Source: Norana najaformis (lineage: Eukaryota; Annelida; Clitellata; Crassiclitellata; Hormogastridae). From it: DNA of 64,000 nucleotides. Positions 10,135 to 21,000 of this stretch are shown piece by piece (position 1 is the first letter of the stretch; the number at the start of each line of letters is the position of its first letter). Below the pieces are notes generated by a model. It had not been told where the DNA came from and ran no database searches. It was given only the letters and a program-made list of their open reading frames with translations. The DNA lies in assembly GCA_964023275.1 (NCBI GenBank), contig OZ029916.1, forward strand, positions 47,061,749-47,125,748. Direction: 5' to 3'. The translations under genes and the position numbers were made by a program.

Positions 10135-13100
10135 ATGTTGGCCCCAGCTGAATTGAACCCTGAAACTGATGATGGACAGCCACACGAGGGGGAACAGAAT
10201 GCTGCGGTTGATGGTGTGGTCGTCTGTCCATCCACCCAGCAGCGCAAGAGCGTCCTGGAGTACATCCGTCAACTCTGGGATTCCATCCGAATGTCCGTCT
10301 ACATCATCGGAACGGCTCTCGTCGTCTTTGTAGCGGCACGCAATTCCATAACCTGGTAAGCCGTACCTTGCTTTGCGTTTTCATACCTTATCTTGTTCAA
10401 CCCTACCTTCCTGCATCTTGTTTTACCTTACCTTTACTTGCCTTTTCGTACCTTATCTCATCTTGTTTAACCTTACCGTCATGCATCTTGTTTTACCTTA
10501 CCTTGCCTCATCTTGTTTTACCCTGCCATACCTTGTCTTGCATTTTTGTACCTTATCTCATCTTGTTTAACCTTACCTTTCTTGCATCTTGTTTTACCTT
10601 ACCTTTTCTTGCATTATCTCAAATTGTTTAGCCTTACCTTCCTGCATCTCGTTTTACCTTACCTTGCCTCATCTTGTTTTACCCTACCATACCTTGCCTT
10701 GTCTTTTTGTACCTTATCTTGTTTAACCTTACCTTCCTGCATCTTGTTTTACCTTACCTTGCCTCGTCTTGTTTTACCCTACCATACCTCGCTTCATGTT
10801 ATGTCTTACCCAAATATGTTGCACCATGATCCAGTATGTTGGCTTTGGTTGCAGTTTGTGGCATCATGTTGCAGAGTTGTTGTGTTTGGATTTAGGCATC
10901 TGCAACGATTCTGGGGAGCGTCTGGAAGCTACTGGCAGAGCAAATGGAATTACATTTATGACATTTTCGATGGAGATGACATAGCTCTTTCCATGTGGGG
11001 TGAGTTGTGTTCATTTTCCATATGGGGTAAGTTATATTCTCTCTGTAGCGTGTCTTCCAGTCTCTGGATTCAGGTTCAGACTCACTTTATTGATCACCGA
11101 AAATCAAGAATACGTATTACAATCATTCCTTTTCAAACATAGTTGTCAACAGGCAAACCCTGAAGGAACTATATTGTTCCACCCACAGGATCCCGTGCTT
11201 CTGATGTCATGTGTCTTGACTGATTCTGACCAGAGGATCATAATTTTGGAGTGCAGTTCACCATCAGTTGATGCCTTGAGCATTACGATAATAGAAGTTT
11301 CTATATTGGATTAGATTTAGATTTTCACACACTTTCTTTCTGTATGAGTTAATTGGTAGTGGGTGACTACAGAACTTCTGTATCAATGGCCAGAGGAAGA
11401 AGAAAAAGGAAAAGTAGTCCAGTCCCTTAAGCCAATCCTGGGGCAGCTATGGGTATGAAGTGTTAGATGCTTCATTTTGTTAGCCTCGGTTTGTGATTGG
11501 TCGATTTAGGGATATATGTGGTGAGCTGTGGCAGCTTCTGGATTTTCAATCTCTTTCTCATCATTCTTGACTTGACTGGGCGGCCGAAATTTCTTCTGAG
11601 GTACAAGATACAGGAAGGAGCGAACGTACCAGTGAGTTAATTAAGTATTTGTGTGTATACATATATACATACATATTATAGTGTATACATATATATGTAA
11701 AATATATATATATGTACATATGTGTATATATATTTAAATGTCTAAATATATGTATATATATGTATTTAATGTGTATACAGTGCTTTTTTCAGGCGGAATG
11801 CTCCGGAACTGCGTTCCAGCTCCTGTTTTTGGTTAATAAAAAATAATTTAGTTTTTAATAAAAGAATTGTGTTTGAGTTTTTAATTATGTAATATATTGT
11901 AACTTATTTTAATTCAGTTTCAATGTTTACAACTTTACACTGTTTTCAGTGTTTATAGATTGATAAAAATAATGAAATTTTAGCACAAAATTCCATAATT
12001 GTTGAGTTTCGGAACCTTTTCTAGAAAAAAAGCACTGTGTTTATAGATGTATATTATGTATATATATATGCATATATATATGTATGCATATATATATTCC
12101 ATTCCATTTGTTACATTATACACACATTACATAAATGGCACTTCATGTGTTACCATTGCACACGTTTTATTAATATACTCTAAATTACGTATATTACATT
12201 TCATGCATAATGCACATGGTGCCATCTGGTGATAGGTTTGCTTTGTTGTAGTTGAATCGTCGCAAGTTGCGGTCAGCCATCTTGTGGGTCATTTTCAATC
12301 AGACCGTAGTGGGATTTCCTTTGCTCTACGTTTCGACTTGGCTCATGAAATGGCGTGGCTGTAGTTTCGGTCGTGAACTGCCGACCTTTCACTGGGTTGT
12401 CTTTGAGCTGGTGATCTTTAGCCTCGTTGAGGAAATCTTCTTCTACTACAGCCACAGGTGATGATGATGATGGTTATGACAACAGTGATGAACATCTTGT
12501 AATCGTAATCGTAAACTTGAAATTTCTGAAGTGCTACAGAAAAGCTAAGCACAGGGCATTAGCTTATTCACAAGCGCTGCTTCAAGTCCGTGGGGTTATC
12601 CGTAGATCCCATTTCTAGAACCAAGTCTGTTTGCCAGGAGACCAGAGAGAAAGGGAGAGATGGCTAGGGTGGGTTGTGTTAACATCACATGTATTCTCAG
12701 ATCTCTTCTATGGCATGAAATACCTGAACGATTAGAACTTTGCTTGTGTAACACATGCTTTAAATATAATTTTAAAATTGATCTCGTAAATTGATTTGCT
12801 GGACTTCTCAAATTTACTGCAAATTTACCGAAGTTACATGCATCACTAATGCTTTAAATAAAAATTAATTTAAATGCCCTGGTAAATTCACTTTGAATAA
12901 ATAAATCAAAATGATCTCGTAAATTGATTTGGTTACCCTGTAGACTTCTGCATCATCCGTTGTTCTATCGACACATTCACAAGATGCATCACGAATGGAC
13001 CGCTCCAGTCGGCGTCACCTCGATCTACGCTCATCCGATCGAACACATCTTCAGCAACATGGTGCCTCCTGTGGTTGGACCTCTTCTCACTGGATCACAT

Positions 13101-14432
13101 ATCGCCACGGCGATCATGTGGTTTACACTGGCTCTCATCTCGACTACGATCTCGCACTGTGGATACCACTTTCCACTTCTGCCATCGCCTGAGGCTCATG
13201 ACTTTCATCACCTCAAGTAAGTTCTAGGAATATCAGCAATAACACAACAATACACAACAACAACAACAACAACAACAACAACATAAAGTTAAACTTGTTT
13301 TAATTCTCTGAAGAATCTTTAAAGTCCTGCGATACCATTTCAAACTTGGGTAAAAATAACAATAATAACAATAACAATAATAATGGTAATAATAATAATA
13401 ATAGTAATAATATTGTAATATGTAATATTAATTGTAATAATAATGTTAATAATAATTAGGAGCATTTATAATAGGTCTGAAAACAACTTTGGCATTCGTG
13501 ATGTGTTTATAGGCAAGTAAACAACTGTTTATTGGATACTTCAGCATTCTTGGTGTTCATAAACAACTTTATAGATTTGTAAACAACTAATAATAAGAAA
13601 ATTTATATGGCGCCAAAAAAAGGCACTGTACTTGAGTTCAAAATTAATGACAGATAGGTTACTTTAGCGTCCTGAATGTGTTTTTAGGTTTGTTAACAAC
13701 TTTGTTTATAGGTTACTGCGGCATTCTGGGTGTGTTTATAGGCTTGTAAACCACTTTGTTTATAGGTTACTGTGGCATTCTGGGTGTGTTTATAGGTTTG
13801 TAAACCACTTTGTTTATAGGTTACTGTGGCATTCTTGGTGCATTTATAGGTTTGTTAACAACTTTGATTATAGGTTACTGTGGCATTCTGGGTGTGTTTA
13901 TAGGTTTGTAAACCACTTTGTTTATAGGTTACTGTGGCATTCTTGGTGAGTTTATAGGTTTGTAAACAACTTTGTTTATAGGTTACTGTGGCATTCTTGG
14001 TGAGTTTATAGGTTTGTTAACAACTTTGTTTATAGGTTACTGTGGCATTCTTGGTGAGTTTATAGGTTTGTTAACAACTTTGTTTATAGGTTACTGTGGC
14101 ATTCTTGGTGAGTTTATAGGTTTGTTAACAACTTTGTTTATAGGTTACTGTGGCATTCTTGGTGAGTTTATAGGTTTGTTAACAACTTTGTTTATAGGTT
14201 ACTGTGGCATTCTGGGTGTGTTTATAGGTTTGTTAACAACTTTGGCGTTCTTGGTGTTTTGGACCGTCTTCATGGAACTGATGCTCTGTTTCGCGCTTCG
14301 AAAGCTTACCAGCGCCACTTTCTGCTTCTTGGACTGGTGCCACTGTCACAGCAGATTCCAGACGAGTCAAAGCCAGGGAAGAAGCTGAAGCTGGATGAAC
14401 CAGAACAAGAAGATGAGAATCTGTTTACCTAG
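10135..14432 (+). CDS. FAXDC2: Fatty acid hydroxylase domain-containing protein 2
   Basis: A membrane di-iron protein of the fatty acid hydroxylase/sterol C4-methyl oxidase superfamily, expected in the endoplasmic reticulum; vertebrate FAXDC2 is linked to sterol metabolism. Six exons join in phase: 10135-10355, 10896-10999, 11510-11631, 12252-12457, 12944-13216 and 14228-14432, giving 376 residues (human about 333). All three histidine boxes are present: HRLLH (217-221), HKMHH (230-234) and HDFHH (303-307). The block ELPTFHW and the segment around EWTAP-GV, YAHPIEH and MWF-LAL match the family closely. The start is the ATG at 10135, giving a hydrophilic N-terminus before the first membrane segment (SVYIIGTALVVFVAA). 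The last exon reads FVNNFGVLGVLDRLHGTDAL. Its acceptor (TTTATAG at 14221-14227) is the last unit of a 54-bp minisatellite. Introns 1, 3 and 5 carry repeats. Confidence 0.96.
10360..10800 (+). repeat. Pyrimidine-rich tandem repeat in FAXDC2 intron 1
   Basis: Imperfect units of about 50-65 bp built from CATCTTGTTTTACCTTACCT, with CCTTGCCTCATC and TTGTACCTTATC variants. They begin immediately after the exon 1 donor at 10356. The strand is strongly C/T-biased, and open frames across it (10368-10800) are composed only of this repeat. Confidence 0.8.
11035..11320 (+). mobile_element. (ATTAG)n LINE 3' fragment in FAXDC2 intron 2
   Basis: Its end, 'GATGCCTTGAGCATTACGATAATAGAAGTTTCTATATTGGATTAG', matches the 6215-6368 family 3' end, though diverged. 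The left limit is approximate. Confidence 0.5.
11640..11770. repeat. AT/TATG-rich microsatellite
   Basis: Runs of TATATA, TGTATA and CATATA extend up to the hAT-type element at 11778. A similar block follows the element at 12045-12100, showing that the element inserted into an AT-rich microsatellite. Confidence 0.8.
11778..12037. mobile_element. hAT-type MITE with 8-bp target duplication
   Basis: The 260-bp element starts CAGTGCTTTTTTC and ends AAAAAAAGCACTG, an inverted repeat of at least 12 bp. It is flanked by TGTGTATA (11770-11777) and TGTTTATA (12038-12045), an 8-bp target duplication with one mismatch. CAGTG termini with 8-bp duplications are characteristic of the hAT superfamily. No coding capacity. 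It lies in FAXDC2 intron 3. Confidence 0.85.
12500..12680 (-). mobile_element. (ATTACG)n LINE 3' fragment in FAXDC2 intron 4
   Basis: It begins GTAATCGTAATCGTAAAC and continues AAGTGCTACAG, AAAGCTAAGC, GCTTATTCACAAGCGCTGC, the reverse complement of the family B 3' end and closest to the copy at 3276-3460. Confidence 0.75.
13245..13460. repeat. (CAA)n then (AAT)n microsatellites
   Basis: (CAA)n at about 13252-13282 and an interrupted (AAT/ATA)n tract at about 13350-13455, in FAXDC2 intron 5 just upstream of the 54-bp minisatellite. Confidence 0.9.
13480..14227 (+). repeat. 54-bp minisatellite running into the last FAXDC2 splice acceptor
   Basis: Ten units with exact 54-bp spacing carry GGTTACTG(T/C)GGCATTCT at 13711, 13765, 13819, 13873, 13927, 13981, 14035, 14089, 14143 and 14197; older, decayed units reach back to about 13480. 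Each unit holds two TTTATAG|G acceptor-like sites, and most late units hold a CTTGGTGAGT donor-like site. The segment GTTTGTTAACAACTTTG in each unit is identical to the start of exon 6, and GGCATTCTTGGTG resembles the next exon bases (GGCGTTCTTGGTG). The array therefore seems to have grown from the intron/exon boundary. The 80-codon open frame across it (18-residue period) is in the wrong frame for FAXDC2. Confidence 0.93.
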
Positions 14433-16484
14433 ACTGTCGTTCTGGTCTTAGTTTCTGCCTTTTTAGGCTTTGACTGCAGAGGTTAAGGCTAGTTTCCATC
14501 CTTGCGTAACACACGCAGCGCATTCCATTGGTCGAGAGCACCTCTGAGGAGTTTTCGTGAAGAGGCGCTATATAAATGTGCAATTACAATATACATATAG
14601 GCTCTATATAAATGTGCACTTTACAATTACTCATTTTTCTATGATGACACTCTTCATTTTTCTGTGAATTTATTGGGTGAGGTACTGCACCATCATGGCT
14701 CATTTGAATGGGTGCCATTTCAGGTCTTCATGTAGAGACTGGTTGCTAAAAATCTTAGAAATATGACAGTAGGTTTGCAGAACTGGTTTTCTCATTGGTC
14801 TTGTGTATGGCATGTGCTAATCTGAGTTTTCTTAACACTTTTGAGGCTGTCGTTGACAAAAACTGACATATAGGGGTAATATTCGACCTGTAACCCTGAT
14901 TTTAAAAAATTATTTAGCCCCAAAAGCGTTAAATATGATTAGTACATGATCCTCTTGACCAGAGGCACGGTACGTAACATCGTTTGTTGTAGATGTTGTC
15001 GTAGGGAGTAAGCAAACAGTTGGTAAGAGTCTAAGCAGGCGCTATTAAACTTCCGAGTAAGGTTACATTACCATTTAAGTATTGTTGCTTCTGGTGAGGC
15101 ATAATGTGAATTTCTGTTGAATGTTCAGCACTGTTTCCATCAAACCCTGTCTCTGATTTAACTCCACGTGTTATGCAGGGATGGAAACAGGACTTAGCCT
15201 CGTGTTACAAGAGAAAGTCATAGCATTTAAGAGTCACTTTGCTAGTTTTATTTTATTTATTTGTGAGGTTTGTGTTCGTTATTTGTCACTGATGCTGTTG
15301 TCATAGTCGTTGACTTGTCTAGTTTAATTAGTCACTGCTTTTACGTCTTTGTAGCCTGGATTTTGACGTGTTGCTAATGTAGTGTTGCTAATATTTCGTA
15401 CTTGTTTCACCAGAATCAACTTTTGTTTCTTGACTGCTTCTGGGTTGATAATCCTGAAAATGGGGCTGTGCAGATCCTGAATTTAAACTTAGTCAATATA
15501 CTTAGTCAGTTTTCTGGTATTTTCAAACTTCTCAAAACTCAGTATTGCACTTTCGTGAGGTGCTATATAAGTTTTGCGATATATGCCTACATTCAGACAT
15601 AAAAACATATGAATGTCAGTCACTCCATTTTTTTACAGTTTCCCTACATTAAATTTCTGTAAGAAAATTTCTTTTTTCTAATTGGAACCATCATTTATTC
15701 CACTCACAATAGTTCTATTGCCTCAAACCTTCCTCAGGCCGAGTACTGACTGTACAATGGATAGTTTTGTTCCATCTGCTTCTGTCCCTTTTCTTTAAAC
15801 AACTGGTCGAACGGTAATTCAGTCCATGACTGAATGTTGTTGATTCAAATATATTTCAGTATTTTGGTTATTTACTTAGTCAGTTTTCTGGTGTTTTCAG
15901 CTGGTGTTTACTGTTTTATATGCTAGATATGCACTCTATGCTACAGCACGTTTCTCTGTTTTTAGAGGCAAAGTTTAAGCATTTTGAATTTTCTGATTCT
16001 AAGTGTTTTTGTGTAGGCTAATTTTGTCTGTGTACCCTGCAAAACTGGTTGACAATCAAACCTAAGTGTTGTGCTGTACTCATGAAGAAAGGTCTGTTGT
16101 GACTGGCATTTAAGAACAAAGCATTTTTGGCTTTTTTTTGAGCTTGCAGTTTTGTTTATTTTGGAATACGCTGGACTCTGCTTTTAACATGTTTGATTAA
16201 GATGAGAATGCTCACATAATGTAGTCAAGGAGTTGCATTCCAGTTTAGAACCGCACAGTATTGTGAATTGCAAAACTAGCGTTGTAAGGGCGTTTTGGTG
16301 TAGGCATACAGTGTAACATAAACAATTGCTCTTGTGTTCTCTGCGAGGGCGTAGTCAGCATCGTCTGAGTTTCAAAATCCAGTTCAGAGACCAAGAACAA
16401 ATAAGGGGCCATGTGCTGGATCTGCCCTCGATTCCCTGTTACAATCCCTACTAGTGAACCATTATCTTTAAACTATGTAAGTGT

Positions 16485-16700
16485 ACATGTTTTTCCATAG
16501 CGACCGTATGGCCTGCTCATTTTTCAGTGAATTTATAGGGCAAGATTCTTCACCACTACTATACATTTGAATGGGCGCCACGCCATTTGAGGTCCCCATG
16601 TATGGACCTTGCTAGTCTGAGATTAAAATCTCTGAAATAAGCCACGACTGGGACGCAAACCAGCATCCTCACGCTCAGGAGCTGTATCTCAAGATCAGGA
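16485..16700 (+). mobile_element. Inverted TGTACATG-end element, truncated copy
   Basis: It begins TGTACATGTTTTTCCATAGC and continues GACCGTATGGCC, CTGCTCATTTTTCAGTGAAT, 'TTTGAATGGGCGCCA' and 'GAGGTCCCCATG'. It matches copies at 24940-25200, 27325-27560 and 44220-44405. Confidence 0.7.
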
Positions 16701-16799
16701 TTGCTGAAAATAAACATTTCTTTAACATTAAACTTGGTTATCGCATTTGGCAGCCTCAGCGCTTATGATCTATACATCAGCTTAAAAGCTTATGCTCAC

Positions 16800-16930
16800 T
16801 TGTCGAGTGACATGATAGCCTTGGGTTCGAGGCGATTACCACGTAGCGACCTTTAGCAAGTCCTTCGTGCACACCTGCTCAGCACCATTGACTGATGCTG
16901 TCATTAGATAGTGGCAAGAAATATTACGTT
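16800..16930 (+). mobile_element. tRNA-derived SINE (family D), diverged
   Basis: It contains TTGGGTTCGAGGCGATTACC (box B-like), AGCGACCTTTAGCAAGTCCT and 'GCTGTCATTAGATAGTGGC', matching the better copies at 20137 and 31083. The tRNA-like head is decayed. Confidence 0.55.
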
Positions 16931-17699
16931 AATAATACTATCGATAGTTCAGTTTTTGTTTTTACTGGTATTTAGAGTCGTATTAAGGAATACGTGAACA
17001 TTCGGTGGTCAACTCTGTCTCCAACTGGCCCTTTAAACATTTACACGGCACTTTACGCTGGTTAGTAATTGTCTTTTGAGACTGCTTGCGGGGTTCAAAT
17101 CGCTGTGCAGGGAGAATCTAATCTATAGTGGCATTAAATTGGCAGTCTGTTGTCAAGCAACGTGTGTTGAGAGATTGACCAGCTATGTACGTGCCTCGGC
17201 TGAAAGGCCTTCCAACCAGAGAAGTATGCGTTACAGTCAGGTGGGTTGGGCTCACAACTGGCCATCAGTTGACCCCAGTAGCACAACGCAGACCAGCCGA
17301 ATGATTTGTGGCTGTCTGGGATTACTTTAAGAGATTATAACAGATAAATGCACACAATTCTTTCAACACCTCATCTAATGTATTGCATTTAAAGCCGTTT
17401 TTCTGCATGAAGTCAGTTTCCAGTTAGAATTTATTTCAAACGATGACAATTTTCAGGTGTAGACAATTAGTTTTTTAGTGTTTACATTACCTGCAGGAGA
17501 CTTACTTATCTGACTTACCGGAATTAAACCTTTAAACATATTTCCGGTATTTTTTCCTTTTTGAAAAAGTGCTTATCATTCGTGTATTGTAGCTATGTAT
17601 GTAACAATGTGCAGTCTTTCTTGGTATTTATATCAAATAATACAAATAAATAACTAGTGTTTGATAATACAGGATAGTTGAGCACTTTATAGGACACAT

Positions 17700-17850
17700 T
17701 CAAGTACATATAGAGCCAAGTTTGTTGGGGGATGCAGGGGGAAATGAAGCAGAAATCTCAACACAGCTTTCCAACTTGGTGGGAATTAAAAATCCGGACC
17801 TCTGGATAGGTGGACTAGCGTGCTAACCACTAGAATACTGTGCACCCAAA
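17700..17850 (-). mobile_element. tRNA-derived SINE (family F)
   Basis: On the minus strand it reads TTCTAGTGGTTAGCACGCTA (box A-like) and then GAGGTCCGGATTTTTAATTC (box B-like). Matching copies lie at 22425-22550 (-), 53370-53490 (-) and 55760-55905 (+). Confidence 0.65.
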
Positions 17851-17868
17851 AACTAGCATTTCATATTT

Positions 17869-17874
17869 TTTATT
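17869..17874 (-). terminator. HPF1 polyadenylation signal candidate
   Basis: AATAAA on the minus strand, about 155 bases downstream of the HPF1 stop codon (18028-18030). Distance and strand fit; no other copy lies closer. Confidence 0.55.
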
Positions 17875-18027
17875 TCACCACAACTAAGAACTTCCTTCTG
17901 CATTTCCATTTTCAGAAAATCTAGGCCGAGAAAACGCAAAGCAGCACATATTTAAACCAAATCTCCAATCCATTATGTCTCAAATATGCTCTTCCTGTCC
18001 GTAACTCTTGTTTCAACATTTTAGACG

Positions 18028-21000
18028 CTATACAAGTTCGCTTAGCGCAGCCGAATGTTTTCGATCTGCAAGATGAGCCTCAATCACTTGAGCGAATTCG
18101 GGTCGGCCGAGCAAGTTATACGCCAAAGGCAAGAGATTCTGGATTGGCTTGTGGAACATTTCGCCTCCGTAGCAGAAGAGATCGAGCCCCAGTTCAAGGC
18201 CTTCGCCGTAGTCACATTCGTCATTAGCAAACTGGATGAGCATCACCAGTTCCATCAAAGGATCGAAGTTGATGTTGCGCTCCTCCTCCGTAGCACTGTC
18301 TCTGATCTTCCTCAGGATGTTCTTGAGGCTTCCTTCAATGAAAAACAAAGACAGGCAGTCATCGTAAAAATTTTTAAAAGTCTGTTCTTAAGACTGTCAA
18401 AGCTATCACTCTACCACTCAGAATGTCAGTTTGTTTGCTATCCTCCTTCACATACCTCTCTCAATTTCTTCATACACATCAGTCTCTTGCTATATAAGCG
18501 TCAATCAAGCCATCTTCAATCAAGCCATTACCCTCTTACGTCTTTCTTGCCCGTTAACCAGTAACTACTCATCTAAGTTGTCAAACCGACCCACATCCCA
18601 CACTGCACCTCAACTATAGAAGAATGTCCCACCTGAATTTCACAAATTCTTTGTTCCTGTACCCCTCCTGTCGTTCACCCACCATCGTCTCTCTCTCTCT
18701 GGCCTCTCTATTACTCCTCAGGCTTTCCATTCAAAACTAAAGTCCCACAATTTATCAACCAAAATGGTGGGAAGATCAGATAGCAACAAAGACAACCTCC
18801 CCTCGTATGCAGAGGCCAAGAAAATGAAGTTGCCAATACTCCATCCACACCCATGGCTAAATCAACGATTTCTTTCTTATCCTTTGCACAACTTAGTAAT
18901 GGCTCAGGGGACTGCCTTTCTTCATCTGTCGAAAAATTGGGATTAAAAAATTGGGAAGGCTCCAACTATTGCCTATTACAGAGTCGATGCTCAAACCCAA
19001 TTGCTGTAAAGAAGCTCTTGACCGTGCTTTCATCATCATGTTTGGGGTCATTAAAAAAGCAGGGAGAAAGGGTCACCCAAATTCGAAGAATGGAAGGTTA
19101 CGCCCAATGCAGACATTATGAATGACCCCTAAGCTTTCTTCATCATCATCTTATCCTTATCACAGTCATTACTGTAATTCTCATCGGCAAACATGCATCA
19201 ACATACAAACCTTGGGTTTCGGGCAAAGGTCGATAGCCGACTCCATTCTTGTCAACGGGAACAACGACTCCAACCCCGTGAAAACACTTGCAAACGGCCT
19301 TCTTGTCACGTGCCTTCATCTTTGCCGTCTTCCTCTCGAGTGTGAAGCCACACTTTTCAGCCCAGGTCTGCAACTTCTTCTGAAGCTCAGCAAGTGACTT
19401 ATCCGAAGACTTTTTCAGCCGTTCCTCAATAAATGAACTAGAAAAACAAGAATTAACAGCTAAAGCTTCCATGTCCCATATGGAACGTGGGAGAGGGACT
19501 CGCTTCTAACTCTATAGCCCCTGAGCTGGCAATGGATGAATCCAAAGGCCTTAGACACAGGGATTTCCGTTAACTTTCCAGTTTATGCCGATGTCAAATT
19601 CTACTGGAGTGTCGCATAAAACAGTGTGACATTGTATGTGAAAGAAATATTAAAGATAATATGAATAAAACCTCCGTCTGGCAAAAGTTCCCTTTTGGGG
19701 AAATTCCGTTGCTCTCGTTTCTGCCTTGCTTCTCCCTAGACCTCTCTTATGCTTATAAAATCCTCTGTTGAAATCCTCTGTTGCTTACCATAGCTACAGG
19801 CCATAAAAGCAATTGCCAAAAATGTTTTCATATTATTTGTCATAGTGACATAGCTGAACCGTGTATGCAAGCGTCTAAGCCTTTTGTTATATGGATTGCC
19901 CATGTGAATTCAGCACAGCGGACTATGTCATGCAGAAAAACCTTACTTGATAGCTGCAAATAAGTTCTCTCCAACTGGCTTCATGACGCAGTTTTCAGCC
20001 GCTGAATTAGAAGCAACAAATGCTGGCATTTCCTTCGGATCGTCTCTGAAAGAGGACAAGAGAGCGAAACATCAGAAGAACAGCAGAAATTCTCTCACAT
20101 GTATTTCTATTCTCACACTATCTCTACCGCTCACTATCACACGGTAGCTGACTGGTTAGAGCGCTCAGCTTGTAATGATTGGGTTCGAGCCTTATCTCAG
20201 AGGTCTACTGTGCAGGGACATTGAGCAAGTGTTTCACTCACAATTGCTCAGTGATACTAAGTCATTAGACAGTGGCGCTTAATAAATGCATAAATAATAA
20301 TAATGATAATAATCATGATATTGATAATAATAATAATAATAACAATGTAGCCGTTCCAGATAATTTATCATTTTCTCTGGACATTTTAAAATTCTCAGTG
20401 ATCATGCACACCTTGGGAGAAAAAAAATAATAATATAATAATAGTGATAATGATAATAATAGTGATGATAATAATAATAAAAAGAATAAGAATAATAATC
20501 TACAAATGACTACTGAGCTTATTAAGAAGAAAGTTCCATGAACCTAATGAAGGCATTATCAGCAGAACATGACTCACAGAAATCGAGAGATACACTCAAA
20601 GAAGATCTCATTAAAAGTGATTATCTGATCTTCCTTGGTTAATTTGGGTTTCTTTAAGTGAACATTTTATGCTCAATGTTGGTGATTCTTCAATCTGAAC
20701 TCTAATATTTGACAGCGGTATGACTGGTTTGGGCCGGGAGCACCCCTGATGAGTTTATTTTTGAAGTGGCGCTTTATAAATGTCAAATTACAATTACATT
20801 CAATTGAGCTATGCAAAGCAGAGAAACAATCCATAAGTTTTAATCCTGTTGAAAGCAAGGTGGGCTTCATCAGTCATCAGCCTGGCAGATAATAACTCGA
20901 TGGCACAGGTGAAAACCATTACGGGATTCTTTAGTTAAATCAGTGTTACTTCAATGTAATTAAGACGTAATGTAATCAATGCATGCCCTTTCTTGAGTGT

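Larger units (their letters stand above)
14433..18027. other. Convergent intergenic region or long FAXDC2 3'UTR
   Basis: No exon is visible. The T-rich plus strand from 14433 to about 17650 could be a long FAXDC2 3'UTR; AATAAA occurs near 16708 and 17645. It also holds inverted-TGTACATG-family fragments (14630-14745, 16485-16700), a tRNA-derived SINE (16800-16930) and another near 17700-17850. The open frames at 15402 and 17076 resemble nothing known. Confidence 0.45.

Noticed and set aside
13711-14227. A CRISPR-like array
   Set aside because: Units are contiguous without unique spacers, in an animal intron.
13972-14388. A 138-residue open frame with an 18-residue repeat (FIGYCGILGEFIGLLTT)
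   Set aside because: It is the 54-bp minisatellite read in a frame different from the real FAXDC2 exon; the length is a multiple of three, so it stays open by chance.
20137-20290. A tRNA gene
   Set aside because: Box A and B are present but no cloverleaf acceptor stem closes and a LINE-like 3' end follows; several diverged copies exist, so it is a SINE.
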